Assembly: GCF_018687715.1 (NCBI RefSeq)
Contig: NC_056760.1
Coordinates: forward strand, 39,035,501-39,099,500
Reading direction: 5' to 3'
DNA length: 64,000 bases
Source of the DNA: Carya illinoinensis
Lineage: Eukaryota; Streptophyta; Magnoliopsida; Fagales; Juglandaceae
The notes beneath the pieces were generated by a model. It saw only the letters and a program-made list of their open reading frames with translations, did not search any database and was not told where the DNA came from. A program made the position numbers and the translations under genes. This document shows positions 47,030-58,900 of this stretch, piece by piece (the stretch's first letter is position 1; every line of letters begins with the position of its first letter).

Positions 47030-47510
47030 TGTAAGGTGTGTATGATTGAAGGCTGAAGAGGGAATTAATGGCTTTAACTGCCGGAATGAAACGGTGCGTA
47101 TGATCTTAAAGGAGTAGTGTTTCTGAAGCTGCAATACGCTGCGTTGCAACATTAATAAAACGGTGCATTACGTGAAGACTTAGAAAGGGCTGACTGGAAG
47201 TAAAGCAACGTCGGTTCATTTGCATGTAATTGTTAGTTGTTTCTGTTAGGATCGGAAGTGTGGTATAAAAAGGTTGTTATGCTAGTAAAAAAAAAACATC
47301 TGAATTCTTATAATCGATACAGAGAGAACTTGTGGAGCTTAGGGATTGCTCGAAAATCTCTACCAATGAAATATGATGAACTCTTGGTTGTTTGGTTGTG
47401 TGTTTCTTGCCTTGTGAGATTGTGAGGTGTATTGCATTAATCTGTTCTATTTCAGTAGTCTACAACACGGATCTTCTTCTGGTAATTTCTCGAACAGGAA
47501 GGACGTAACA
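47030..47510 (+). repeat. Reina-like 3' LTR
   Basis: It follows the polypurine tract directly, contains TATAAAAA at 47264-47271, and ends GGACGTAACA before the CACTC duplication. Confidence 0.9.
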
Positions 47511-47808
47511 CACTCGGCGACTCTTGATTTCTCAACATGTAATACTGTAAACAACAAACGAGGAAAGTGAAAATAAAACCCAAGCAAGGAGATGTACCTT
47601 ATGGAAGAAATAAGTAGACTAACAATCAAAATGCGTTAAAGAAATGTCAGTGTATCGTTCTTTCATAAAGCATAGGATTGATGTTTCATAAAATTTCTTT
47701 CTCAAATAGTAAATACAATATTTTTAATATTTTTCAACAAAATAAAATCACAATACACGAAATCCCATATTCACTAAATATTTTATTGAGATCATAAAAA
47801 AAATATTA

Positions 47809-47824
47809 CCTGGCTCTGATACCA
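47809..47824 (-). other. Copia primer-binding site
   Basis: On minus, TGGTATCAGAGCCAGG (initiator Met tRNA type), two bases after the LTR end. It fixes the orientation of the outer Copia element. Confidence 0.88.
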
Positions 47825-47826
47825 CA

Positions 47827-48223
47827 TGTTAAATATTTTAACATGAACTTTAATAATTTGATTTTCGATTTTTTATGATCCAGAATAATAAAAAAAATGA
47901 TAAATAAACATGTACCTTTCTCTATCAGTTTGATGAAAAATTAGATCTGGCTATGAGAGAAGGATCATCCTAACAACTTTACTTCAGAGTGTCTCCCGAT
48001 GGCTAGAGGCACAATAATACTGTAGGTGAGAACCCTTTAACCCCTCAATGTTATTTATAGATTTCCAGCCATCATGAAATTTAGAAACTTTGTATCCAAC
48101 TATAATTGGATATAGAGGTATTCTAGTCCCACTATAACTCTATAAATTAAGTTATAAGATTGAGCTAATCTAAACCCATTATATATGGGTATGTGGGACG
48201 TAGAATTTAAATAAAACCTTACA
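47827..48223 (-). repeat. Copia 5' LTR (minus orientation)
   Basis: 397 bp, partner of 36307-36695; followed by CAGCA. Confidence 0.88.
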
Positions 48224-48739
48224 CAGCAATCTCTCGGTCTCCTTAGCACCCTGCCACCATCACCAAAAATCTAGGCAACTCACGACAACCATAACCACAT
48301 TAACCACCTGTAGCCTCCTCTACCAGCCCTTGTTTTGCATGCATAAAAATGGAAGAAGTAGTCTTCCCCACCATGTGCCTCAAGCTAGCCACCCAACACC
48401 AACCCGCAAGCCTTCACTCACAACCTACATCCCAAACCTCCTTGCACGACCACGCTGCGCAAACCTTTGTAACCACCTAAGCCCTGTTTTCAAGCACCCA
48501 AAACAAAGTAAGAAAACCACTTTCCGTTTCAGTTTTACAGCCTATGACATGTCGGTGCCGCCTAGCGATGTCAACAGCCTATCCACACTATCACCACCTC
48601 TACAGAAAGTGCCTCCGAGCACTACCCGCGACTCTGGTCCAGCCGAACCACCCAACCCAACCTAGTGTTCCTCCCATTCTATGTCGTAGCCTGTGCCCAG
48701 CAACCATGTCTTTGTTCTCTCAGTCTTTCCCAGTCTCCA

Positions 48740-48786
<47 letters not shown>

Positions 48787-50713
48787 GATCAACTACCCAA
48801 AGCCACCTCGTCTCCATTGCTTCACGGCTGTCCTCACGGTAAGCCTCTTTCGCACGACCCTGGTCTTGTGACTGTATTATATCCATACAATCAAAAATAA
48901 AACAAAACTTGGGTTATAATGTTTTCGTAGGGTGCCTTACGTAAAGATGGCAGGAAGTCTTGTTTTTAGTAAATTACAACTTTGCCCTCTTTTTTTATAA
49001 ACCAAAGCTTGAGTTTTTTTTTTTATTAAGTATATTTCAGTCAGTCAATTTTACATTGAGTCAAGTCTTTTTGTAGAAAATTATTAGATTTATTTAAGTG
49101 GGCTTGTTTTCTACTTGGTTTCTTTTATCTTTATTTTTATTTCAATGGGTGTGTTATGTTAAGTTATTTTGAAGTAAAATATTTTTGAGTTGAGTTTGGG
49201 TTCTAAATTATTTTGGGTTGGGAAATATTTTTTTATTTCAGTGACCTTTCTTTTTTCTAAATGGGTTGGGTTTTAATTTCTTAAATAGACTGAAGTTTGA
49301 GTTGGAATTAGATTAAGTATATTAAGTGTATAATTAATCGTTTTGTAAAAGGATGGTATTTTAGAGGTTTTGAAAATTTAGGTTCTTGAGGTATTAACAC
49401 ATGTTATTTAGGCATCTTAGCCTTAAATATTGAAATACGTGATCGATTATAAATTTACGAGAATTACATGACTATTTTATAGGTGACAATTAATATTTGT
49501 TCAGCATTGTTGAGGGAAGTTTTGAAAAGCTAAGAAATTCAGGTAAGCGGGGTTCATATGCTAGATTTTGCATAAAAGAAATGAACTAAGGTTGATTTTG
49601 AAAAAGCATGCATGTTTTGTTATGAAAATAATTTGAAACATCTTAGCTATTTGTTTTACATTACTCATGAAATTTTATATGAGAATAAAGTATTTTTCTG
49701 GCAAGAATGGTGTAGACATGAGCTATTTTGGCATTTTATTTCTGAACTGTGCAAAAGAGTGCGAGTATGAAATTTTGTGCATAAATCATATTTTTGTAAT
49801 CTAATTCTATTATGTTCCAAAAAAATTTTGTACTTTGATATGATATGATGTAATTTCTGAAAACCTCTGGTATGACATTTTGTGTCTATTTATGTGCTGT
49901 TCTAACCTTACCACAGGTGTAAAACTGTGACCTCTATTCAGGTTGGTACCAACTTAATAGTTTCCGGTGCACCCACTTTGGAAGCAAAGTGGTTTTCTGC
50001 GTAGTCTTTCTTGTGTGCACACTCGGGGCTCCAAAATAATAAAAAGAAGATTCACATTCTATTTCTACTCGGTTGGCCGCCAGGATTTGTACAACCCTAA
50101 CACGGGGTTAAAAATGTAATTCTTTTTAGATGTGATGTTTCAGTTATGTTGTGCAAAAGAAACTTTGAATAAGAATATTTTTTTTCTGAAACTTTCACTC
50201 TAATGTTTTCGATAACATATTTTGATTTTGCATTATGAAAATAAAACCATTTTGTTCTGCATTTTGATCTCTGTAAATGCTCATGTTTGCACACTAATAT
50301 ATGTTCTCTACTTTCTAAATTGTTGATAACCCATCCCTTATTTTCAAATATTTTTCAGATAATTTTAATGGTTCAATTGGAGAACAAGAGTAAGAAGTTT
50401 TAGCAATGTATGAGGATCGTAGTGGAATAAGTGTCTGAGGGTACAAGTGCTTATTTGAGAGTTGTATTTAGTAAATTGATTTATTTTTGGATATGTTGAT
50501 TTGATGAGTTAAGAATATTTTCAAGTCTTTGAGAAGTTTTTAATTTATGTTATTGAGAATTTCTTTGTAGTCCCTATGAAGGAACATGAATATTTGGATT
50601 GAGTGAATAAATTAATATTTTATGAAGTTTTCTGGATTTTATAATTGTGTTATTGAAGTTGATATTAAGTAATAGGAGGTAGCTCTCCAAACCTCCTGGA
50701 ACAGGGCATTATA
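48224..50713 (+). repeat. Gypsy-like LTR, right part, with adjacent primer site
   Basis: It begins with the second CAGCA, contains a (CT)n tract, a GC-richer part at 49910-50100 and ends GGGCATTATA, three bases before TGGTATCAGAG (50716-50726), an initiator-tRNA primer site. It is interpreted as the 5' LTR of an old Gypsy-like element continuing from left of 36302. The left LTR end is unresolved. Confidence 0.55.
48739..48783. repeat. (CT)n microsatellite
   Basis: About 22 CT units inside the old Gypsy-like LTR. Confidence 0.95.
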
Positions 50714-50847
50714 GTTGGTATCAGAGTCAGGTTTGAGGTTCTGCAGACTGTAATATTTGAGGTTTGGATATGTGTGGACATCTGGAAATAATTTTCAAAT
50801 TTGAGGTGTAAACATTTGTAACTTAACTTTCTTACTTGTCCAGACAA

Positions 50848-50964
50848 ATGACACATTTGTCTTCTACCTTAGTAGCAACCAGAACTTCTGGCAATTTTCA
50901 AACTATTGACTTTACTTTTGAAGCTCTAGTGGCTGAAATCCAATCAATGATCCTTCACACTTAA
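50848..50964 (+). pseudogene. gag: Start of gag of the old Gypsy-like element (fragment)
   Basis: ATG at 50848 opens MTHLSSTLVATRTSGNF and about 39 codons, at the distance from the primer site expected for gag, ending at a TAA just before the Copia LTR at 50969. No domain is recognisable in so short a piece; the call rests on position. Confidence 0.35.
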
Positions 50965-50968
50965 AGCA

Positions 50969-51429
50969 TGATCACACTCAAAGAGAGATCACAAATATGA
51001 ATATTCACTAAGGAATTTTCTCACCAAAATATGCACTAAAAAGTATTTTAGAAAATATGTAGATCTGAATCTCTAGAGATCCTAACTAACGGGATCTCTT
51101 AAATAAACAATCTGCAAAGAGTTTCATTTGAAGTAGGATTTTGCTGACGGATAGAATCTATCGCAAGGACGTCTCTTGATGAATTGCTGACATTTTGCAA
51201 TAACTATCTTCTACAGTGATTAATTTATGTTCAGCTTCTTATTCTGGGTAAATGCAAATCTTCATGGACTCGATTTTTATCTCAATGACTTATTCTGGAT
51301 AAACTCAATATTGTTTAAAGATAAAGTCGATAATTATTTTACATTTATCCAAAAATTACAAATATAATTATAAGATAAGATAAACCTTATAATTTCGTCA
51401 TCCAATCATTGCCAACTTTTGCCTTTACA
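50969..51429 (-). repeat. Copia 3' LTR of a third element (minus orientation)
   Basis: On minus, a purine stretch (CAAAGGGGGAGATT) is followed by TGTAAAGGC at 51429; the far end reads GTGTGATCA at 50969. 461 bp. No second copy is in the window. Confidence 0.55.
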
Positions 51430-53490
51430 ATCTCCCCCTTTGACAAATTGATAACAAAACCAATTTGATGAATATTAAATAAGACCTATCAAAAGCACAA
51501 ACAACAAACCAAGAAACCGAGTAGAAAATTCAAACAAATAATCAATAATAAAAACTTATGTCCATCAAAAATAAACAAATACATCTAACTCCCCCTCAAC
51601 AAATTCATTTCAGCAAATTCATTAAACTCTCAATTACTCAAACTCTTCCTAAATTTCACAATACCAAAATATTTCAATTTGCTCTTCCAATACTCCCCAT
51701 TTTTGTTATGAGTCTAACAAGATTTATAAGAGAATAAATATTACTTATGTGTGGCGAGATGAAAACGCTAAGAAAGGCATGATGAAAAACCTCCATGTGT
51801 CTCAACTTTTCATGAATAAAAAATGCACATGATGTATGAGCATGAATGCATGTCAAACAATGAGCAAATGATTGAGACAACTTAGTTGAGACAAAAAATC
51901 CAACATTTGGTATCCACTGGGATAAAACTGAATTGTATAATCACATAACCCACCAAAAATCGTTCGCAATACATGCATAAAATCGAACCATATGAGCATA
52001 TATTTCATATTTTAAGATATTGTAGCCCCAACATCTAAACAACAAACAAAATTCCAATCTCCATATATATGCGCCGAGATCTAGAACTAGAAAGAGAGAG
52101 TGATTGGAATAAATTCAAAATCTTACCGTGATGAAGAGCCTTTAGTCAAGAAACTCATATTCAAGTATTTCTCCCAAGAAAATCGAAGGAGATATGGAAG
52201 AGATGAGGAGCGCTAGGGCTCGCAAATAGAGAATGCCGTGTGTTTGGGCGAGTACCCATGCAAGGTAAGGGGCAATTATATCGAGGGCCTGGGTGCATCT
52301 TTGTGATTTAAGTCACTTAAACCGTGCACGTGCTTTGTGCCTTAGAGTCCCACTAGGACTTATGCCAATAGACTAGAAACCAAAGTCCAAAGCTTCTACT
52401 TTAGAATCACAAATACCCAACACTGACCCAAACCAAACTATCTTGTCTACTTTCACATTTATTTTATATAAACCAAAATAAATAGAGATTAAAAAAAATT
52501 AAAAAAAATGTGAATTTTTTTTAATTTATTTATGTAAATAAGAAATAAGGCAAGTAACATGCCTAAATGCATCTTAGTTCAAACATAGTGTAGCTCCCAA
52601 AACAAATTCAATAGAATACACCCTCTTATTTATAACAATCACTATGGATGTTCACTCATCATAAAATCATTAATGTTAAAGTTCACGTGAGTGTGTGAGT
52701 GAACAAACTTATATAAGGTAGCAACTCTTTATTTTATTTTAATTTTTCTCTTCAATATATTTTTATAATATCATCCATGAGTATTTTCTTCTTATAGATG
52801 CTCTCAAGAGATTGTCACTCACCTTAAAAGTCAAACTTTATGGTAGGGCCTAGATACATGAACATCTTCTTCAAACACTAGTTTGCACAACCCCTTTTAT
52901 TATGTCCATTTTTGTTGCTCATATTTTCCCACAATGATTAGAGCAATGATTCTTTTTATAAGAACTTAAGGAGATAGATCCATGTAGGGTGTTGTCTTTT
53001 TTCACAATGATTCAACACCGAATTTTTCTATATGGATCAATTATTTGTGTTTGGCAAGTGGAGATCTCTTTATTATTGCATTAGGTTCAATTAGTATTAG
53101 TCAATTCAAGACATGGACTCCCTCTATGGTAGCATCAATATAAACTTTAATTATAATATGCATACATATAAGTTCCTCACAGTGTTTTGTAAATGAATTT
53201 TGCCAAGATGACCCATAGGGTTAGTATGCACAAAGTGAATTGTACAAAGTAGAGGGATGCATAGGTTCAAGAATTTACCATGTGAGAACACAATTGTTCA
53301 AACCTTGACATATCAAGCATGCACTTTCCTTAGTGAAAAACATTGAACCCAGCTAGAAAAAAAATTTATATTATATTTTTCTTATTTAAAACTAAAAAAC
53401 ATAAACATAAAAGCAAAACAGAAAAATAAAATACATATCCTAGACTAATGCAATAATATAAAGAATGCAAGAACATGCAAGTAATCCTAT
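51430..53490. other. AT-rich internal remnant without recognisable genes
   Basis: It lies between the Copia 3' LTR and the gag remnant, where pol would be expected, yet no reverse transcriptase or integrase motif was seen. ACTCCCC-type words near 51590 and 51695 are typical of decayed Copia 3' regions. Confidence 0.4.
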
Positions 53491-53493
53491 CAA

Positions 53494-54860
53494 TTAATGT
53501 GACATGACATCTTCTTTGACAACCCACTTTGTTTTAAATTTTGGCCTATTCTTTTCATCAACATGACTTTGTATGGTATTTTCTTTATTTTGAAAGCAAA
53601 AATATGCTAGTTTACCAAGTTTGAGATTTATGGAAGTTATTTGATGACTCAACTCTTCAACCTTATTTTCTAAATTCTTTTCCTTCCTTATATATTTTGT
53701 TTTTCCTTTTTTTTTTTTTTTTTTTTTTGGTACTTTTCTCAAGCTAAAACAATGTGGCTTTATCTGACCAAGAATACCACAAAAATGACAATTAGGAGTA
53801 AACTTACATTCGGACTTACCTTAGTTGGGCTTCTTTGTCATTGATCTATCATGTGAGGCTCTTGGAACATGAGTTTTAGGCAAGGCATTCTTTGGAGCTT
53901 CCTCATCTTGACTTCCTTTAACAAAAATGATATCTTTTGATAAAGTAGTAGCGGGTGATGAGCCTTTAAGTTCCATACCTTGAGAAGTCATACACCTCAA
54001 ACCCATGCAATCACAACTAGATTTTTGAAAACTCAACATCTCTTCTAATTTGAGTGTTGTTGTTTTTTGTTTGCACTCCTAAAACTTTTCTAATTCTTTT
54101 TCTAGTATAGCTTTTTGATATTTTAATATTGATACTTCAACACCAGAAAATTTTAATGCCTTAGAAAGATTGTTTTTCTCATTCTCCACAACAGTAAATC
54201 TATTGTACAGTTTCTTGTTGAGTTTTTTTTAATTTCATTACTTCTTCACACATCATTGTATGCTTCTTGTAAACTTAATTCTTGGTCAGTATCAACAAGT
54301 GATATATCCGAATCACAATAATCACAACCACTTTCAGATTTTGTTAGTGCAATCTCATGAAAATCATTCACAATAGTAGAAAAAGCGATAAAAGATTTTT
54401 CATTATTAGATGATGAGTTTGAACTTTCAGAATCTAAACTATCACTAAGTGTGACATTCAAAACTTTTCCTTTACTTTTCTTGAAATTTAGACATTCAAT
54501 TCTTATGTGACCATAACCAAACATTCATAGCACTTTACTTTATCATTATTATCAGATTTTTCTTTATTCCATTTTTTAAAATAATTTTTCTTTGCATAAA
54601 ATTCTTTACCTCTTTCTTTCTTTCCACTCGACTTTTTACTAAACATGAATTTTTTGAACTTTCTTGACATGAAATCTATATCCTCATTGTTAAATTTTTC
54701 TTCATCAAAAAAATCATCTTAATCCTCTTTTACCATTTTGAGAGCAATGGACTTACCTTTTCTCGTTTGAGGAAGTGAAGATTCAAACTTTTGTAAGGAA
54801 CCGACCAGCTCTTCAACCTTTATTATATCCAAATCCTTACTTAAAGGCTGATATCTTCTG
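53494..54860 (-). pseudogene. gag: Copia gag remnant with two zinc knuckles
   Basis: Minus strand, several frames. EELVGSLQKFESSLPQTRKG near 54750-54830 matches the gag C-terminal core. CYEC..GYGHIRIECLNFKKSKGK near 54470-54560 is a zinc knuckle with a one-base frame slip. Downstream CHFCGILGQIKPHC near 53760-53800 is a second knuckle with Gln for the usual His. Two knuckles suggest a SIRE/Maximus-like lineage, tentatively. The 5' part of gag and the 5' LTR are missing; 54870-55106 reads as unrelated sequence. Confidence 0.65.
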
Positions 54861-55132
54861 AACCTACGAAGCCTACTAGCAGAGACAACAATATTCCAAG
54901 CTTCGAAAACATGGCTATATTTTGCATACACCTCTCTCTTCCTCACACGGTTTCTTAGTTTCAAATAAATGCAGCGTTTGGTTACATATCCGTCATTTCA
55001 AGATGAAGAAGTTTTGAGTTTTTGCAATCTCACCCACTTTGTGAATTTCCCATAATCACCATGCATGGAATATCCACTTAAATTCCACCCAAGTTTCTAT
55101 GCCCGGCACTACAACAGATTGAGCTTTTCCCG

Positions 55133-55937
55133 GCGACGTAAAATCGCCGGAAAAACCATATAAATCCCCACTATATATCTATACCAGCGATTATCTAATC
55201 GCCGCAGCTTCGCCGGTACTATTCTTCCACTTTATATATACAACGGCGAAACAAAAAAATCGCTGTGAAAAAGCGGAGATTTAGCAGCGATACAAATATC
55301 GCTGCCATATACTTTCAGAACCGTACAGTTCTATTCCAGCGATTAAAAACTCGTTGGAAATTAATATAGCAGCGGTTTTGTAATCGCTGGAATATCAAGG
55401 CCTGGTGTTAAAATCATATCGCAGCGATGAAAAAATCGCTGGAGATTTATATGGCAGCGCTTTCTGTATAGCTGCCATATCTTCTTGTAAAATGGAAACT
55501 ATATGGCAGCGATACTAAACTCGCTGCCATATAATTATCCTGCGATTTTTTCGTCGCTGCCATATGATTTTTGATTTACAAAATTATATGGCAGCGACTT
55601 TAGTATCGCTGCTATATGAGATAGCAGTATATGGCAGCGATAGAAAAACCGCTGCTATATCATATGGCAGCGACTTTTTTATCGCTGCCATATAGTTTTC
55701 TTTTTAAAAGAACATGGCAGTGATTTTAGTATCGCTGCCATAGGATTTTACGGCGACTCAATAATCGCCGAGATATAATTTTCCTATAAAAATGATATGG
55801 CCTGCATATAAAACTCGTTGCTATATAATATGGCAGCGACTAACTAATCGCTGCAATAGGATTTTCTTGTATTATAACTATCCTATTAAATGGTTTTTTA
55901 AAATTATTAACGGCGATTAAAAAATCGCTGGAGAAAC
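55133..55937. repeat. Array of about 16 short inverted repeats (GCAGCGA ... TCGCTGC)
   Basis: Units such as GGCAGCGA, 7-12 bases, TCGCTGCC recur every 40-60 bp, often bounded by ATATGG/CCATATA. Variants use CCGGCGA/TCGCCGG. Related but fewer words occur at the right end (61790-61950). In CACTA elements subterminal repeats are the transposase-complex binding sites; here each is itself a palindrome. Confidence 0.85.
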
Positions 55938-55999
55938 CTGAAAATCGAATTTTTTATAACCTAGTAACCCAATATTCTTAATGGGTTACTAGGTCTGAT

Positions 56000-58900
56000 T
56001 TATACTTTCTCCATTCATCCAAATGCACCTGATAGACATACTTCAACAAAAATATCACTAACCATTTCTTTCCCATTCAAAATTTTCTTAGCATGCATCA
56101 AATGAATTCAAACCCAAAAATCATATAATATCTTTTTACATTGGGTGGTGCATTATACGAATCATTTTCCATTACAAACTGAGCTACTAATTCGCTTAAA
56201 AGATAAATATCACTAGTATAAGTTATTTCTAGATGACTCTACTCTCACTAAAACCAACAACTACCAGTAAAACATCTCATATTAGTTCAGGACTTTTCAC
56301 CAACAGTCCCATCCAATAGTTCTACATATGACTTTTACAAAGAAAGGTGGTGAACACAAAGATAACGCCGCTCCCACAACTGTCAGCCCAATCGGTGGTT
56401 GGCCATATCACCTGAAAATAACATGAGATATGCACAAGGGTTCAGAAATGCATGTAAGAGTTGTTTTTTTTTTCTTTTTCAAAACTTCACCCCACTTAGT
56501 TTAAGAAAATATAAATGCAATGGATTTGTAACCTCAAATGTTCCAGTATTAATCAATATGGTCACAAGGTAAATATTCTCAATTATATTATGTTGTTGAA
56601 AGTGTATTAAGTCTTGCACAAACGAGATTTTTTTGTTGTTAATTTTGAGACTAATAACTTACTAACATATAAATGATACTTTGGGCGATTCAAGACTTGG
56701 ACAGAATAAGTGGCTAAAAAGTCAGAAGCCAGTGAGTGCCCTTCATCTCATCCTATAATAAGCGGTTTGAGGAAGAATCTCAGCCAAAAAAGTAAATGAT
56801 CCTAGCATTTGGATGACCAAAAAAAACCCTATTTTCATGTTGTTCTTTCCGATAGCTAGCTGCAGCATGCAATTACTAATTGATATGGGGGTTTCTATTG
56901 TATGCTAATATATATATTTACTCGGCTGTATTGGTCGTAATTCTGCATGTACCCCTACAAGTTTCTCTAGTTTTTGTTTTGGATCACATTAACAGAAACA
57001 ACAAAATTAAAATCAGTTATGTACCTTAGCCAACTATTTTATATGGTCACCACATGATAATTTCTAGTAGGATCGATGCGATTCAGGACAGGATGTTCTT
57101 CAGGCTCAAAGGCTGACATGAGTAGCATGCATGCTTGGTATATTGCTACCCAAGGGGCATGCCCTTATGGCTCTGATCTGCATATATCATGCCATATTAG
57201 AGGTGAGAAATGTTGATCTCACACATATCAAACTAATGATCAGTTGATATCCAAAGATGGGACAAACAAATAAAAACTCATGAATGTATACCTCAAACCA
57301 GTACAAATTTAATTGTTAAAGAATCGACAAACCTCTAATATTGGCCTTTTCTAATTTTTTTATCAAACGTTTTATTCCCATCAATTCACCATTTTGCATG
57401 CGCCAGGTACAAAATGGGCGCAGTAGTTAAGTTCAAGCAGCCATGGATGGATGGATCTATGGTGCATGTGCAATATGCTCGAAGAAGCATGAGAATTTTG
57501 TACTACTCGAACATGGGGACTCAATTTAGTTACCAATCTCGGACAAAAAATGATGAAACAAGACTCAATTTAAATAAGAAAAATGTTGATTCAATTTGTG
57601 TACTCACTCAAGGGCAGAATCGTTGAAGAAAGGCATGAGCATGGAGATAGCAATGGTTGTCAAAATAACCCTGATTTCGTCCTGCTTAGGCAAACCATAC
57701 GCCTAAATTATTCCATACATGATGAATTAATTGAACTTTGTCCAATGACCAATCAGTTGTCGACTTCACGATATATTTAATCTAAACTGTGCGCAAAGTT
57801 CAGGCCTTATATCTAACCTAGAGTAGTGGTCAAACTTGATGGGTCGATTCCCAACATCCCATGACTCTTCTGGAAAATCACAATCCAGCTATTTGAGATC
57901 GGTTCTTAGAATAAATTAACCATTTTATGGAGGAGTCTCTCTTTGTTAATTAAGTAAAGCTTCAATATGCATGCAGCAGTTACAAGTATCTATGAGGTCC
58001 ACAATTTATTAAAGGAATGAGTAAGGTTATGCGCAGTTGTACAAAGCTTCATCAAGTATAAGAGAAGCCTCACACCCGATGGTATCACAATCTTAATTGA
58101 GTGATTAAATTTAGTTACCAATTGGATCCCTAAACGAACATAGCGTGGACCTCATGAATGGGGAATAAATGTTTAACTTGAAGTCTAAGCATTTTCAGGG
58201 GATAACTGGTATATCAAAGGGGGTTTCTAGTATTCTTTAGTTCATTGTTGTAATTGGATGTGTAAACATAGTTGATATCCAAAGAAGATCTTTCAGGCAC
58301 ACTCACATCTTTCATGGTTTACCCCAGACTAAATGTTTATGTTTCTACTTCTGGGCCACTTCAAGCAATAATGTCCAAGAAGTTGTACAAATTCAAGCAT
58401 GGACTTTCTTTTCAAAAAGTAAAGGAGCAAGGCATTTAATCGTACTTTTTTCCACCCTAACTAAGAGCAATGCATTAAATATAAGCAAAGCTGTAACATA
58501 TTTAATAAATTTGAGTACAGTACAAACATGGCATGCACTGTAGAACAATATTACAGCGAATTAAAAAATAGCTTTGTTCTGATCAAAAGGAAAAGGAGTA
58601 TAAATTTGTTTTATGGGATTCAGCTGGTAAATGATAATGGGTGTTGGACTGTTGGGGTTTTTGGGGACAAACAGGCGGCTACACATGTTCGATGCACAAA
58701 ATAATTTAGAGGATTATATGATGGTACAGCCTGCATTTATTATATATATAAAAAAATCTGTACTCGGCTACACACGTTCGTAGCCGAGTACAGATTTGTT
58801 TGGATTATCTTGTGGTTTTTCCCTTTGCACTGGGTCTATAGGGCATACATATGGTTGTCTTCTCGAGTCACTAATTACAAACAATCATGAGAAGGGAGAA

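Larger units (their letters stand above)
42092..47510 (+). mobile_element. Reina-like Gypsy chromovirus nested in the Copia element
   Basis: 5,419 bp. LTRs 42092-42572 and 47030-47510 run TGTAAGGTGTG to GTAACA and are both 481 bp. The flanking duplication is CACTC (42087-42091, 47511-47515). A primer-site-like TGGTATCAGC starts near 42575 and a polypurine tract AAAGAGGGGAGAA occupies 47017-47029. The small size, short LTRs, the gag knuckle of CFHCEEKWNLNHVCK form and a chromodomain-like C-terminus suggest the Reina clade. The reading frame is broken in several places. Confidence 0.92.
36307..48223 (-). mobile_element. Old Copia-type LTR retrotransposon, split by a nested element
   Basis: Two similar LTRs (36307-36695 and 47827-48223), read on minus as TGTAAG...TTTAACA, flank it, and both outer sides carry CAGCA (36302-36306, 48224-48228). 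On minus, the primer site TGGTATCAGAGCCAGG (47809-47824) follows the right-hand LTR and a purine stretch AAGCGAGAGAA (36696-36706) precedes the left-hand one. Excluding the nested 42092-47510 element and one duplication copy, about 6.5 kb remain. Copia RT and RNase H remnants lie near the 3' end. It is strongly decayed. Confidence 0.88.

Noticed and set aside
55133..55937. CRISPR-like regular repeats
   Set aside because: Units are short palindromes of variable sequence and spacing inside CACTA ends in a plant genome; no constant repeat, spacers or cas genes.
57414..57626. Plus-strand frame of 70 residues in the CACTA interior
   Set aside because: No recognisable family, no supporting splice or codon signal.
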